DNA of 64,000 bases from Planctomycetota bacterium (GTDB lineage: Bacteria > Planctomycetota > Phycisphaerae > Sedimentisphaerales > Anaerobacaceae), in assembly GCA_019456145.1 (NCBI GenBank), contig VRUL01000005.1, forward strand, positions 149,449 through 213,448. Reading direction: 5' to 3'. The notes below the pieces were generated by a model. That model had not been told where the DNA came from. It saw only the letters and a program-made list of their open reading frames with translations, and did not search any database. Positions within the stretch are counted from its first letter, which is position 1; each line of letters starts with the position of its first letter. The position numbers and the translations under genes were made by a program. Below are positions 17,715 to 26,421 of this stretch, in pieces.

Positions 17715-19268
17715 GTGAAAAAGACCATTGTGATATTTTTAGCCTGTATAGTTACTATTGTGCTTTCAGTCACAGCAGCAGAACCTCGGAGCAAATCGGA
17801 AAAAGGTTCTGTAAGGCCGGTACTGGTGGTGTACAAAACCATCGGCGAAGTCGAATTGAAACTGCATATATTTAAGCCGCCTCAGCGGGACGCCAAAAAA
17901 TTGTCGCCTGCGATAGTGTTCTTTTTCGGCGGCGGTTGGGTTGGTGGGACTCCGAAACAGTTTTACCACCAGTGCGAACACTTTGCCTCGCGGGGAATGG
18001 TAGCTATTTCTGCAGAATATCGTGTCAAAAACAGACATGGGACGACACCCTTCGAATGTGTTGCCGATGGCAAGTCTGCCATTCGCTGGGTCAGGGCCAA
18101 CGCGGCCCGGCTTGGCGTTAACCCGAACAAAATCGTTGCGGGTGGTGGGTCGGCGGGCGGCCATGTGGCGGCGTGTACAGGCGTGATTGAGGGACTCGAT
18201 GAAAAACATGAAGATCTGAAGATCAGTTCTAAGCCAAATGCATTAATGCTGTTCAACCCGGCTGTGGACTTGGTGGGATTTTCAAGAAAAAAGCGTTCGG
18301 ACAGAGGATTAGGGAATCGTGTCAAGGAAATATCTCCCTTACAGCACGTGAAAAAAGGTGTTCCTCCGTGCATTATTTTTCACGGAACTGCGGACCGGAC
18401 GGTCCCTTTCAAGAGTGTTGAACGTTTCAGCGCAGCGATGAAAAAGTCCGGCAATGTCTGTCGGCTTGTGCTGTTCGAAGGAAAGGGGCACGGCTTTTTT
18501 AATTATGGCAGGGACAAAGATAACAGCTCATTTAACCAGACCATCCGGGCGGCAGATAGGTTCCTTACTTCCTTGGATTATTTCAAAGACATCTCGAAAC
18601 CAAAGCAGCCCGCCAGAAAACAAAGGCGTGTAAATCCCGTTTTTGCGCCCATAAAGGACACACCGGGCCTGCCGCGTGTCCTGTTGATTGGCGATTCTAT
18701 TTCGATTGGTTATACACTTCCTGTGCGCAAACTGCTTGCCGACAAGGTCAATGCCCATCGGGTACCCACCAATGCCAGACATACCGGTATAGGCCTGGAA
18801 AACATCCACAAATGGCTCGGCGAGGGCAAATGGGATGTAATACACTTCAATTGGGGACTGCACGATCTTTGCTACCGAAGTCGCAATGCAAAAACTACCC
18901 GTCGAAATGACAAGGTGAATGGCTCTTTGGATTTGACATTCGCCGAGTATCAACAGAATCTGCGCAAACTTGTTAAGGTACTCAAGATGACCGATGCGAA
19001 GCTTATCTGGGCCAGCACAACGCCCGTTCCCGATGGTGAGTCTGGCCGTATCAAGGGTGACGAAATAAGGTATAATAAAGCTGCCGAGAAAATTATGAAA
19101 GAAAACGGCGTGACGATTAACGACCTTTATGCTCGTGCCTTGCCGAAGCTCAGCCGGATCCAACTTCCAAATGGCAACGTCCACTTTACCGCCCAGGGCT
19201 CTAACTATCTGGCTGAACATGTGGCTGCGAGCATTCTCAAAGCACTTGGTAAATCACGTAAAAGGTAG
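17715..19268 (+). CDS. Secreted two-domain esterase: BD-FAE-like hydrolase fused to SGNH hydrolase
   Basis: 517 residues starting with GTG, 30 bp after the lyase-esterase gene. The signal peptide is at 1-22. Domain 1 (about 35-295) is an alpha/beta hydrolase of the acetyl-esterase class with oxyanion 'FFFGGGW' near 69, nucleophile GGGSAGG near 141 and a C-terminal 'GKGHGF'. Domain 2 (about 315-515) is a GDSL/SGNH hydrolase with 'LLIGDSISIG' near 322, 'HFNWGLHDL' and 'NGNVHFTAQGS', the Ser, Asn and His blocks. Both domains are typical carbohydrate deacylases, so this and the previous gene likely form one polysaccharide de-esterification unit. Confidence 0.88.
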   Translation: MKKTIVIFLACIVTIVLSVTAAEPRSKSEKGSVRPVLVVYKTIGEVELKLHIFKPPQRDAKKLSPAIVFFFGGGWVGGTPKQFYHQCEHFASRGMVAISAEYRVKNRHGTTPFECVADGKSAIRWVRANAARLGVNPNKIVAGGGSAGGHVAACTGVIEGLDEKHEDLKISSKPNALMLFNPAVDLVGFSRKKRSDRGLGNRVKEISPLQHVKKGVPPCIIFHGTADRTVPFKSVERFSAAMKKSGNVCRLVLFEGKGHGFFNYGRDKDNSSFNQTIRAADRFLTSLDYFKDISKPKQPARKQRRVNPVFAPIKDTPGLPRVLLIGDSISIGYTLPVRKLLADKVNAHRVPTNARHTGIGLENIHKWLGEGKWDVIHFNWGLHDLCYRSRNAKTTRRNDKVNGSLDLTFAEYQQNLRKLVKVLKMTDAKLIWASTTPVPDGESGRIKGDEIRYNKAAEKIMKENGVTINDLYARALPKLSRIQLPNGNVHFTAQGSNYLAEHVAASILKALGKSRKR

Positions 19269-19334
19269 CTTCAATAAGCAGTATAATATTGGCAATACAA
19301 GGCGTGCTCAGGCGGGTAGCTTTTGAACCAGTGG

Positions 19335-20312
19335 TCAAACCGGGACGGCTGCGTGGACAAGTTCTTTGCTCACGGCTTTGCGGTAGCCGGTGACGGTGAT
19401 ACTGCGGTTAGGTCGGATTTCGACGATAACGTAAGAATTATTTTCTTCGCCAGGACCTTCCACCATTGCCTTCAAAGTATAGTAGTGAATCCCCTCGATA
19501 TAACTGTAGCTTCCCTCGTGATGATGTCCCTGGAAGACGGCCGAGACCTTGCCCGATTGCTCAAGAATCTGCCGTATTTCCGCGGCATTGTTGACATAAA
19601 CCGGGCCAGTGCCATCGAGTAGCTGGTGAATAAAGACAATAACGGGTCGGCGTGCGATGGCGAGGTCCTGTTTAAGCCATTTTAGCCTTGCGGGTGGGAT
19701 GTTCGCGTCGATCCAGTCGAAGTTGCCATGGTTGTAATCGATGCAGTCGGCCCTGTAGTTGGCATCAAGAATGACAAAGTGCACACCGTTGAAATCGAAC
19801 GAATAATAGCTCCTGTCGGGATCTATGTTGGTGTTTTCTACATTAGTTAGAAATTGTTCTTTTGAGATACTATCGATGTCGTGATTGCCGAGGACATGGT
19901 AGGTTGGGCCCTTAAAATTTTGGAATACTTTCTCGATGGTCCGTAGGTATGTGATAGTCTTTTGCTCGACGGGGGGATTGTTTTGGTCCTTGAAATCGCC
20001 GAGTTCAACGAGAAAATCAACTTTTTGGGTGTTCATCAACCCAACGCATTCGGCTAATTTATCAAGCGAGTGTCTGTAGTATCTTGAGCCGATAGTATCG
20101 GCGTCGGCGTAGTGGCTGTCGGTTACTATGCCGAATTTCGTAGTGTCTTGCCTGCGGCCGGGCGAGGTCTGTAATGTACAGGAAAGGGGCGCGACAGCCA
20201 GGCCGCCGAATGTGGCCGCAGATGCCTTTAGAAAAAACCTGCGGGTGATTACCCAATTGTAATTGTCCTGCCCGGTAGAGCAAGATTTGTGGTTTCGATA
20301 CTTAGTGCCCAT
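19335..20312 (-). CDS. Tat-exported metallophosphoesterase
   Basis: About 325 residues from the ATG at 20312; an in-frame TTG at 20330 is an alternative and the choice is unsure. Near the N-terminus 'TRRFFLKASAATFGGLAV' is a twin-arginine signal. The calcineurin-like metal motifs follow in order: 'DSHYAD', 'GDFKD', 'GNHDID', 'FIHQLLDG' and 'GHHHEGS'. The product is likely a periplasmic phosphodiesterase or phosphatase. It is transcribed towards the 3' end of the esterase gene (convergent, 66 bp apart) and is not obviously in the downstream scpB operon. Confidence 0.87.
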   Translation of the reverse strand: MGTKYRNHKSCSTGQDNYNWVITRRFFLKASAATFGGLAVAPLSCTLQTSPGRRQDTTKFGIVTDSHYADADTIGSRYYRHSLDKLAECVGLMNTQKVDFLVELGDFKDQNNPPVEQKTITYLRTIEKVFQNFKGPTYHVLGNHDIDSISKEQFLTNVENTNIDPDRSYYSFDFNGVHFVILDANYRADCIDYNHGNFDWIDANIPPARLKWLKQDLAIARRPVIVFIHQLLDGTGPVYVNNAAEIRQILEQSGKVSAVFQGHHHEGSYSYIEGIHYYTLKAMVEGPGEENNSYVIVEIRPNRSITVTGYRKAVSKELVHAAVPV

Positions 20313-20380
20313 CGCATAATACTTTCCCAAAAAGATATTCTAGATTCCAATAACAGATTTAATGGTCAGCAAGAGCCCTG

Positions 20381-20977
20381 TCAGGAAGGGGGCTTTTTTA
20401 ATTCTTCGATTTTAGGCAGGTCTTTAAGTGTGTTTAAGCCAAAGACTTCGAGGAACTTCTTTGTCGTTCCATAGAGCATCGGTCTGCCTAATACTTCGGC
20501 CCGGCCGACAATCTTGACCAGTCCCTTGTACATTAGGGATCGCGTTACCTCGCCGACCGCAACGCCCCTTATGACTTCGATATCGGCCCGAATAACCGGC
20601 TGTTTGTACGCAATTATCGCAAGTGTCTCCAGAGAGGCGGGACTTAGTTTGCTGTCACTGCGGACGCGAAGTAGTTTTTTCAACCAGGGATTGTAGCTGC
20701 TTAAGGTAAGTATTTGGTAACCGCCGGCAATTTCCTCTATTCTAAAGGCGTTGTTGTTGGCTTGGTATTTATCGTTGAGATTTTTGATATGTTGTCGGAT
20801 TTGTTTTACAGATGTTCCGACGATATCAGTAAGCCGGGCCACCGAGAGGGGCTCATCGCTGGCAAACAAAACGGCCTCGACCACCGACTCGACCGTCGGC
20901 TCGGCGTCGGGCGAAAATTGAGTTTGTTCCTGCATATCCGTTTGGATTGGTGTGTTCTCTTCGTGCTCTTTTGTCAT
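20381..20977 (-). CDS. scpB: Segregation and condensation protein B
   Basis: 198 residues from ATG 20977, preferred over ATG 20989 because it overlaps the NIF3 gene stop as ATGA and has a GGAAAG box just upstream. After an acidic, low-complexity N-terminus (about 30 residues), two winged-helix domains are visible: 'VEAVLFASDEPLSVARL', 'GGYQILT', then 'LSPASLETLAIIAYKQPVIRADIEVIRGV', the diagnostic ScpB stretch. It forms the SMC-ScpAB condensin with ScpA and SMC. No scpA lies beside it in this window. It is the last gene of a compact minus-strand cluster. Confidence 0.93.
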   Translation of the reverse strand: MTKEHEENTPIQTDMQEQTQFSPDAEPTVESVVEAVLFASDEPLSVARLTDIVGTSVKQIRQHIKNLNDKYQANNNAFRIEEIAGGYQILTLSSYNPWLKKLLRVRSDSKLSPASLETLAIIAYKQPVIRADIEVIRGVAVGEVTRSLMYKGLVKIVGRAEVLGRPMLYGTTKKFLEVFGLNTLKDLPKIEELKKPPS

Positions 20978-22086
20978 AGTTCTTTCCATTTGAACGGGTC
21001 GGCATCTTTTTTGCTTATCTTAATTGTTACCTGTTTTATCTGTTTTTGCAACTGTTTGGCGAATTTTTTTAATATGAACCGTTCTGAGACGGTATGGCTC
21101 AAACAAATGCAGGTCAGGCCTGCTTCTTGTGCGGCTAATGCCTGGTGATGTTTCAGTTCGCCGGTGACATAGCAATCGGCTTTTGCGGCGATGACCGAAT
21201 TGATTATTTTGCCGCATGAGCCGGCGCAGACCGCAGCGGTTTTCACTACTCTTTTTTCGTCTCCGACTATACCGACGGCTTGTGCACCGGTATGCTTTTT
21301 TATTTTACCGACAATCTGTTTTATCCGCATCGGCTGGGCCAATTTGCCGATTTTGCCCAGCCCGAATTTGCTCTGTGTATTGTAGAGTTTGAAGACATCG
21401 AAGGCTGGTGTCTCATAAGGATGTGCCTTTTTCATCGCTGCAATACAATCATCGAGTCTTTCGGCAGGAACAATCGTCTCAAGTCTTATCTCCGGCACTT
21501 TTTCAAATTCACCTTTTTTGCCGATGGCCGGCTTTGCACCTTTCAAAGGCAAAAAGGTGCCCGTTCCCTCAGCGCCGAAACTGCAATTTCTGTAATTGCC
21601 TATTGCTCCTGCGCCGGCGGCGAAGACGGCGTTTGAGATTTTGGCTGCCGATTCGATGGGGACAAAGACAACGAGCTTGTAGTTGTCGCCGCCTGGACTG
21701 TCTACGTAATCGCCGATAGGTTCGCCGTCGCAAATACCCAGAATCTCTGCAAGGCCGTCGTTTACTCCGCCTATGGCGGCATCCAGGGCGGTATGTATCG
21801 AGAAAACTGCAATCCCGGCTTTTATCAAATTATAGACAGCACCGGTAGATCCATCAGCGGTAATTTGTTTCAGGCCGTCCCAAATCACGGGATGATAACT
21901 TATAATCAGATCGGTTTTTAGCCTTTTTGCCTCAGTGACAACGTCGACGGTTACATCGATTGTCAACAGGATGTTTTTTACTTTGCGCTGCGCATCGCCG
22001 ATGAGCAGACCAACATTGTCCCAGTCCTGCGCCAATTTCAGGGCTGCTATTTTATCAATAGCTGTTGCAATATCTTTTATCTTCAT
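20974..22086 (-). CDS. NIF3-family dinuclear metal protein (YqfO-like, with inserted domain)
   Basis: 370 residues, the long form of the NIF3/YbgI family. The metal-binding blocks are 'ISYHPVIWDG', 'HTALDAAIGGVND' and 'YVTGELKHHQALAA'. A middle insertion (about 125-235, ending 'KKAHPYETPAFDVF') is the PII/CutA-like domain of YqfO proteins. Members are annotated as GTP cyclohydrolase I type 2 homologues, but their physiological role is unsettled. The gene overlaps pabC upstream (ATGA at 22083-22086) and scpB downstream, so the three are translationally coupled. Confidence 0.92.
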   Translation of the reverse strand: MKIKDIATAIDKIAALKLAQDWDNVGLLIGDAQRKVKNILLTIDVTVDVVTEAKRLKTDLIISYHPVIWDGLKQITADGSTGAVYNLIKAGIAVFSIHTALDAAIGGVNDGLAEILGICDGEPIGDYVDSPGGDNYKLVVFVPIESAAKISNAVFAAGAGAIGNYRNCSFGAEGTGTFLPLKGAKPAIGKKGEFEKVPEIRLETIVPAERLDDCIAAMKKAHPYETPAFDVFKLYNTQSKFGLGKIGKLAQPMRIKQIVGKIKKHTGAQAVGIVGDEKRVVKTAAVCAGSCGKIINSVIAAKADCYVTGELKHHQALAAQEAGLTCICLSHTVSERFILKKFAKQLQKQIKQVTIKISKKDADPFKWKEL

Positions 22087-22955
22087 TTTCTATGCCTGCA
22101 TTCGCTGTCAATGAGCTCTTCGAAGCTCTTTTGCAACTTTTTAGTCATCGCCCCGACCTTGCCGTTGCCTACCGTGTGCTTCTCTATCCTGCTTATCGGC
22201 ATAATCTGCATAATTACATTCGTCAGAAAGGCCTCGTCGGCGGCTAAACAATCGTCTATATAGAGGTTTTTTTCAACCAATTTAATGGAATCTTTTAGCG
22301 CGATCTGGCAGACAGTCTTTCTCGCCACCCCTGCAAGTACCGGCGTTTCAATCGGCGGAGTGTAGAGAACCGAATCTTTGACCAGGAACACATTACTAAT
22401 GCAGCCTTCAGCCAGGCGATTATCCACAGTAAACCATATCGCCTCGGCCGCTCTTCTGTCGTGCGCCAATTTTAGTGCTATCATACGTGAGAAATAGCTT
22501 GTCGTCTTGTGCCCACAAGTCGGCTCGGCGGGATTTTGCCTAAATGGGCACAACACGACCATGACGCCATTTTTATAATATTCGGCTGGATATGGCACTA
22601 ATTTCGTGGCGGTGACAAGAAGTGTTGGATGGCGTTCTTCTTCCGATTCGGACATCGGTCCGCCGGTCAATGTCAGACGCAGGCGGGCGTCAGTTAGTTT
22701 ATTTGCCTTGAGGACTTTGTATATGGCTTCAGCGATATATTTTCGATGAGGGGGCTTTATCGAAAAGGCGTTGGCGCTGAAAAAGAGTCTATCCAGATGG
22801 TCTTTAAGCGCGAAGACCACGCCGTTATAACTTCGCATCGTCTCGAAGAGACCGGCCCCGTACAAAAGACCGCTATCGGTAACCGATATACCGGCCTTGT
22901 CGATATCGACCAACTTATCATTTAGGAAAACCTTTTCCGTCTTTTTTATTTTCAT
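22083..22955 (-). CDS. pabC: Class IV aminotransferase fold enzyme, probable aminodeoxychorismate lyase
   Basis: 290 residues of the PLP-dependent class IV (BCAT/D-AAT/ADCL) fold: 'VFLNDKLVDIDKAGISVTDSGLLYGAGLFETMRSY'-type N-terminus, 'TSYFSRMIALKLAHDRRAAEAIW' around the PLP Lys region, and 'LAEGCISNVFLVKD', the conserved E-x-(3)-N block. pabB lies two genes upstream in the same run, which favours aminodeoxychorismate lyase (p-aminobenzoate synthesis) over a branched-chain aminotransferase. The gene between them is unrelated. Overlaps the NIF3 gene by 4 bp. Confidence 0.87.
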   Translation of the reverse strand: MKIKKTEKVFLNDKLVDIDKAGISVTDSGLLYGAGLFETMRSYNGVVFALKDHLDRLFFSANAFSIKPPHRKYIAEAIYKVLKANKLTDARLRLTLTGGPMSESEEERHPTLLVTATKLVPYPAEYYKNGVMVVLCPFRQNPAEPTCGHKTTSYFSRMIALKLAHDRRAAEAIWFTVDNRLAEGCISNVFLVKDSVLYTPPIETPVLAGVARKTVCQIALKDSIKLVEKNLYIDDCLAADEAFLTNVIMQIMPISRIEKHTVGNGKVGAMTKKLQKSFEELIDSECRHRK

Positions 22956-23044
22956 AAATCTTTAACTTAAGCTTAGCAAATCGCGCTGGCCTTATGAATT
23001 TCATTTGTTAGTGGATACCACAAATATTTAGTTTTATAAATCAA

Positions 23045-23809
23045 CTAATCAATCCCATACTTGGGATTGTAACGGCCCCATCCTCCTATGTAGATAATAA
23101 CGTTTTCAGATTCAGCCAAATCAATGCATAGGGTATTTATTTGGAGACTACCGTCCTTGCTGTTCATATGACCAGAGAAATTTTTTCCCTTCCTTATCTT
23201 AGCTTTGAACCATTCTGGCCAACCCCAATAAGGTTCTATCCTTGGTTCATATTTGTTAGGATCATAATCCGTAAAATCATACACATCGTGCACATGACGA
23301 GTACCATTGGGATAACCGTAAATTGTATCTTGGTCCTTTATTTTTGGAAACGATGTGTGGAACTGCTCCCAACCTTTTTCGTCAGTCGAGAAATTGAGTA
23401 TGAAACGGTAGGTGTCGTCGAGCCAGGTAGTTCTTGTTTCCGCTGCTTTGGCGGAGCTGATGTTGTCGGGAAGATTAAAATCAAAGCTGTTTTCTATTAA
23501 AGCGATAACTTTATTTGGATTGCACTCACTAAATGGTCTTGGTTTGGGAAAACCGAAACCAGATATGCTAATTATTAGTATCACGAGAATCATTATGATG
23601 ATAAACGACGTTGCTGCTACTATTCCAAGGATTGCTGCTGTTTGTCCTGTTAATTGACCTTTGCTTTTTTTTATTCGGGTTATTGCCAGAATTCCCAAAA
23701 CAAGGCCTATCGGGGCAAATGGAGGAATTCCACCAAATATAATTGAAGCTATCGCCAACTTAGATATTTTCTTTTTTTTATCTTCTGTTTTTATTTCTGT
23801 TTCGGTCAT
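23045..23809 (-). CDS. DUF4190-type membrane protein of unknown function
   Basis: 254 residues. A Lys-rich start is followed by a DUF4190-like double transmembrane unit: 'KLAIASIIFGGIPPFAPIGLVLGILAITRIKKSKGQLTGQ' region (about 17-55), then a second helix at about 58-90. The remaining 160 residues are a soluble, Trp/Tyr-rich domain of unknown fold beginning near 'KPRPFSECNP'. Its start overlaps the pabB stop by 4 bp (ATGA), so it is expressed with the pab genes, yet nothing ties it to folate. It interrupts an otherwise logical pabB-pabC pair. Confidence 0.8.
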   Translation of the reverse strand: MTETEIKTEDKKKKISKLAIASIIFGGIPPFAPIGLVLGILAITRIKKSKGQLTGQTAAILGIVAATSFIIIMILVILIISISGFGFPKPRPFSECNPNKVIALIENSFDFNLPDNISSAKAAETRTTWLDDTYRFILNFSTDEKGWEQFHTSFPKIKDQDTIYGYPNGTRHVHDVYDFTDYDPNKYEPRIEPYWGWPEWFKAKIRKGKNFSGHMNSKDGSLQINTLCIDLAESENVIIYIGGWGRYNPKYGID

Positions 23810-25332
23810 GCTTTCTCCTCTTCATTGTTTTGCACTGCTTTTATTCCAGCCAGTAGTGCTCTTGCTTTTGTGGTAGTTTCGTCCCATTCGGCTTGCGGAT
23901 CGGAGTCAGCGACGATACCACCGCCGGTTTGAGCAAAGGCCGTCTGTCCCTTGATAATAATCGTTCGTATAGCAATATTCAGGGAGACGCTGCCGTCGAG
24001 CCCGATGTATCCGATGCTGCCGGTATACACACCTCTTGCTGTTGGTTCGGTCTCGTCGATAATCTCCATTGAGCGGATTTTTGGGGCGCCGGTAATCGAA
24101 CCGCCGGGGAACATTGCCTCTAAAATATCGCAGAATGTAATATCCTTGCGAAGTCTTCCGGCGACGGTAGCCACAGCATGAAAAACAGTCGGATAGTTTT
24201 CGATAGTTCTTTGCTGGACGACCTTTCTGGTCCCGGGTTCGCAGATTCTGGCGATGTCGTTGCGCTCCAGGTCGACTATCATATTAAGCTCGGCCTGCTC
24301 TTTTTCGCTCTGGATCAGCTCATCGAAATTTTTTGCGTTGATTTTCTTACCTCGACCGGTTTCACTGACCCGCGGCCGGGTGCCTTTAATCGGCTTGGTG
24401 CTGATAATGCCGTCCTCGGTTGTTATAAACATCTCAGGCGAAGCGCTTACTATGTGGAAGTTGCCGGCGTCGATATAGGCGGCATAGGGGCTTGTATTGT
24501 AATGGTTTTGCCAGTGGAAAAGGTCTATCGGGCAGGCTTGATAGTCACATTCAAATCGCTGTGAAAAGTTGATTTGGTAGACATCGCCATCATAGATATA
24601 GCGTTTTATTTTCTCGATTGCCTCCAGATAATAGCTTTTATCCATATTGCATCGAATTTGCGAGAAATCTATATTTTCAATATCAGCAGGCGGAGGCGAT
24701 GGAATGTGTAGTTTCTCAGAGTCGGTCAGTAATTTTTCCAGAGAAGCTAATTTTTCCTGCGGCTTTTTAGTATCGTTCGGCATCTGTAAGGCGATTAGCC
24801 AGAAAGTTTCTTCGAGATGGTCATAAGCGATAAAGCGGTCGTAGAAGCACAGTCGAATCAGCGGCATTTGGAAGTCATCTATTGTGGTCTCCGGCAGCTT
24901 CTCAATATATCGGCCGAGTTCGTAGCTAAAATACCCCATCCATCCGCCACGAAAAATCCCTCGTAGGGGCAACCCTGTGTGGTTGCCCTGGCAGTCTCTT
25001 TCAAGTTTGTATTTTTCCAGAGCTTTTTGCAGTTTTGCGAAAGGGTCATTTTGTCCGGCCCGGAATTCAAATACTTCTTTCGGTCGAGCCGCCCAGTAGC
25101 TGAATCTATCCGCATCTTTCTTGGCGCTATTACCGCCGATAATTGACGGGTATTTTAGCCCGGCGAATACTTCATTTAGAGCCGGAAGATTTATCGAAGA
25201 GTGGAATTTTTTATAGTGCAATCTGCAAAGAATACATTTGTCCGCCGCAGCAACTGTTTTTAATGCTACAGTCCTGTTAGACTTTGCAAGTTCAGTAAAG
25301 CGCTCTCTCTTTGAATTTTGTATTTTTGTCAT
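23806..25332 (-). CDS. pabB: Aminodeoxychorismate synthase component I
   Basis: 508 residues from ATG 25332; an in-frame GTG six codons earlier is possible. The C-terminal chorismate-binding domain (about 240-500) is complete: 'GDVYQINFSQRF', 'SPEMF', 'ISTKPIKGTRPR' with the PIKGT signature of PabB, 'DLERNDIARICEPGT', 'MFPGGSITGAPKIRSMEII' and the final 'AQTGGGIVADSDP'. It aminates chorismate with glutamine-derived ammonia. A glutaminase subunit (pabA) is not in the window. The N-terminal domain contains an odd in-frame palindromic segment ('CQGNHTGLPLRG', about residues 114-125), described separately. Confidence 0.93.
   Translation of the reverse strand: MTKIQNSKRERFTELAKSNRTVALKTVAAADKCILCRLHYKKFHSSINLPALNEVFAGLKYPSIIGGNSAKKDADRFSYWAARPKEVFEFRAGQNDPFAKLQKALEKYKLERDCQGNHTGLPLRGIFRGGWMGYFSYELGRYIEKLPETTIDDFQMPLIRLCFYDRFIAYDHLEETFWLIALQMPNDTKKPQEKLASLEKLLTDSEKLHIPSPPPADIENIDFSQIRCNMDKSYYLEAIEKIKRYIYDGDVYQINFSQRFECDYQACPIDLFHWQNHYNTSPYAAYIDAGNFHIVSASPEMFITTEDGIISTKPIKGTRPRVSETGRGKKINAKNFDELIQSEKEQAELNMIVDLERNDIARICEPGTRKVVQQRTIENYPTVFHAVATVAGRLRKDITFCDILEAMFPGGSITGAPKIRSMEIIDETEPTARGVYTGSIGYIGLDGSVSLNIAIRTIIIKGQTAFAQTGGGIVADSDPQAEWDETTTKARALLAGIKAVQNNEEEKA
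24967..24988. repeat. Palindromic repeat inside pabB, translated in frame
   Basis: A 22-bp hairpin: 8-bp arms GGGCAACC / GGTTGCCC around CTGTGT, set in a 'GTAGGGGCAACC..GGTTGCCCTGGCAG' context that looks like widely dispersed intergenic palindromes of environmental bacterial genomes. Here it lies within the N-terminal domain of pabB and adds about 12 residues without breaking the frame. Confidence 0.7.
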
Positions 25333-25400
25333 GTGGGCTGAGATTTGCACCGATATGCAGTCAGGTAATTACAGACAGCAAACTACAAACAGTTGTCATC

Positions 25401-25730
25401 TTACTCATCTTCTTCCTTTCCGATGACTGTATATAACCACCATCTCATTTTGTTCTGGCTTTTTGCCCTTGGCTGCCGCTCGAAATATAGTGTCATTATC
25501 ATGCCGTTATCGGTTACTATTCTGAACCAGTGTTTACGTAAATATTTCTCAGGACCTCCGCTTTTACAAGGCCCCAATTCCTTCCAGACCTCAAGCACAT
25601 CAACAACTGCGTACTCTTTATCTCTCCAAATAAATCGTCCCGGCAGTCCCGGCTCACCCCTGGTCATTGCAGCCGGCTCAAACGTACCTGCGACCGGCTT
25701 AATTGGCTCACTGATAAATTCTTCATCCAT
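25401..25730 (-). CDS. DUF6504-family small protein
   Basis: 109 residues from ATG 25730 (an upstream in-frame start at 25757 would overlap deoC; GGAGC lies 12 nt before 25730). Recognised by 'FIWRDKEYAVVDVLEVWKELG' and 'YLRKHWFRIVTDNGMIMTLYFERQ' type segments, the pattern of DUF6504. A basic 'WWLYTVIGKEEDE' tail ends it. It is a predicted small soluble beta-rich protein of unknown role, seen in actinobacteria and planctomycetes. It sits between deoC and pabB in the minus-strand run. Confidence 0.78.
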   Translation of the reverse strand: MDEEFISEPIKPVAGTFEPAAMTRGEPGLPGRFIWRDKEYAVVDVLEVWKELGPCKSGGPEKYLRKHWFRIVTDNGMIMTLYFERQPRAKSQNKMRWWLYTVIGKEEDE

Positions 25731-25737
25731 ATTTTTA

Positions 25738-26421
25738 TTATAGCTCCTTAAACTCATTTATAATCTGCACGCTTGACGAAGTTCCGATTCTATCTGCCCC
25801 GGCTTCCAGCATTTCCAGGGCCTGCTTAGCGGTTCTAATACCGCCGGCCGCCTTTATTTTACACTGTGGCGCCGTTTCTTTCATCAGTTTTATATCCTCG
25901 ACGGTTGCCCCACCGGCCGGGTTCATTCCCGTGCTTGTCTTTACGAAATCAACTCCGCATGTCTCTGCAATTTGACAGGCAAATATCTTCTGCTCACGGG
26001 TCAAGGCAGCCGATTCGATTATCACTTTCAGCAGGACCGGCGGCCTCATCGACCGGCAGATTTTCAAAACAGCCTGTAGTTGATTGGACAAGTACGGTGA
26101 ATTGCCCTCGATTATCGCTGCCAAATCGGCGACCATATCAATCTCGTCGGCGCCGGCGAAGATGGCTTCTTTGGCTTGAGCGACCTTGATTTTGGTTGAA
26201 TCGGCGCCGAGCGGCAAGCTCACTACTCCGCCGACAGCGGTTTTCGAGCCGTGTAATTCATCAGCTGCTAAAGCCACCCATCGGGGATTGACTGATACTG
26301 TATGAAATCCGTAGGTTTTTGCCTCTTCGCATAGCTGCTTGATTTGCACACTTGTTGTGGTGGCACTGAGCAGTGTATGGTCAATACAGCCGGCTAATTG
26401 CTTTTCATCCGTGATGGTCAC
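25738..26421 (-). CDS. deoC: Deoxyribose-phosphate aldolase
   Basis: 227 residues, normal length. The class I aldolase features are present: 'IDHTLLSATTTSVQIKQLCEEA' at the N-terminus, 'AGADEIDMVADL' with the catalytic Asp, 'LLKVIIESAALT' containing the Schiff-base-region Lys, 'DFVKTSTGMNPAGGATVEDIKLM' with the reactive Lys, and 'IKAAGGIRT'. It cleaves 2-deoxyribose-5-P to acetaldehyde and glyceraldehyde-3-P in nucleoside catabolism. It starts with GTG and overlaps the upstream gene by 17 bp. Confidence 0.95.
   Translation of the reverse strand: MTITDEKQLAGCIDHTLLSATTTSVQIKQLCEEAKTYGFHTVSVNPRWVALAADELHGSKTAVGGVVSLPLGADSTKIKVAQAKEAIFAGADEIDMVADLAAIIEGNSPYLSNQLQAVLKICRSMRPPVLLKVIIESAALTREQKIFACQIAETCGVDFVKTSTGMNPAGGATVEDIKLMKETAPQCKIKAAGGIRTAKQALEMLEAGADRIGTSSSVQIINEFKEL

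Noticed and set aside
25393..25743. Plus-strand ORF opposite the DUF6504 gene
   Set aside because: It is a shadow; the minus-strand product has recognisable family segments while this has none.
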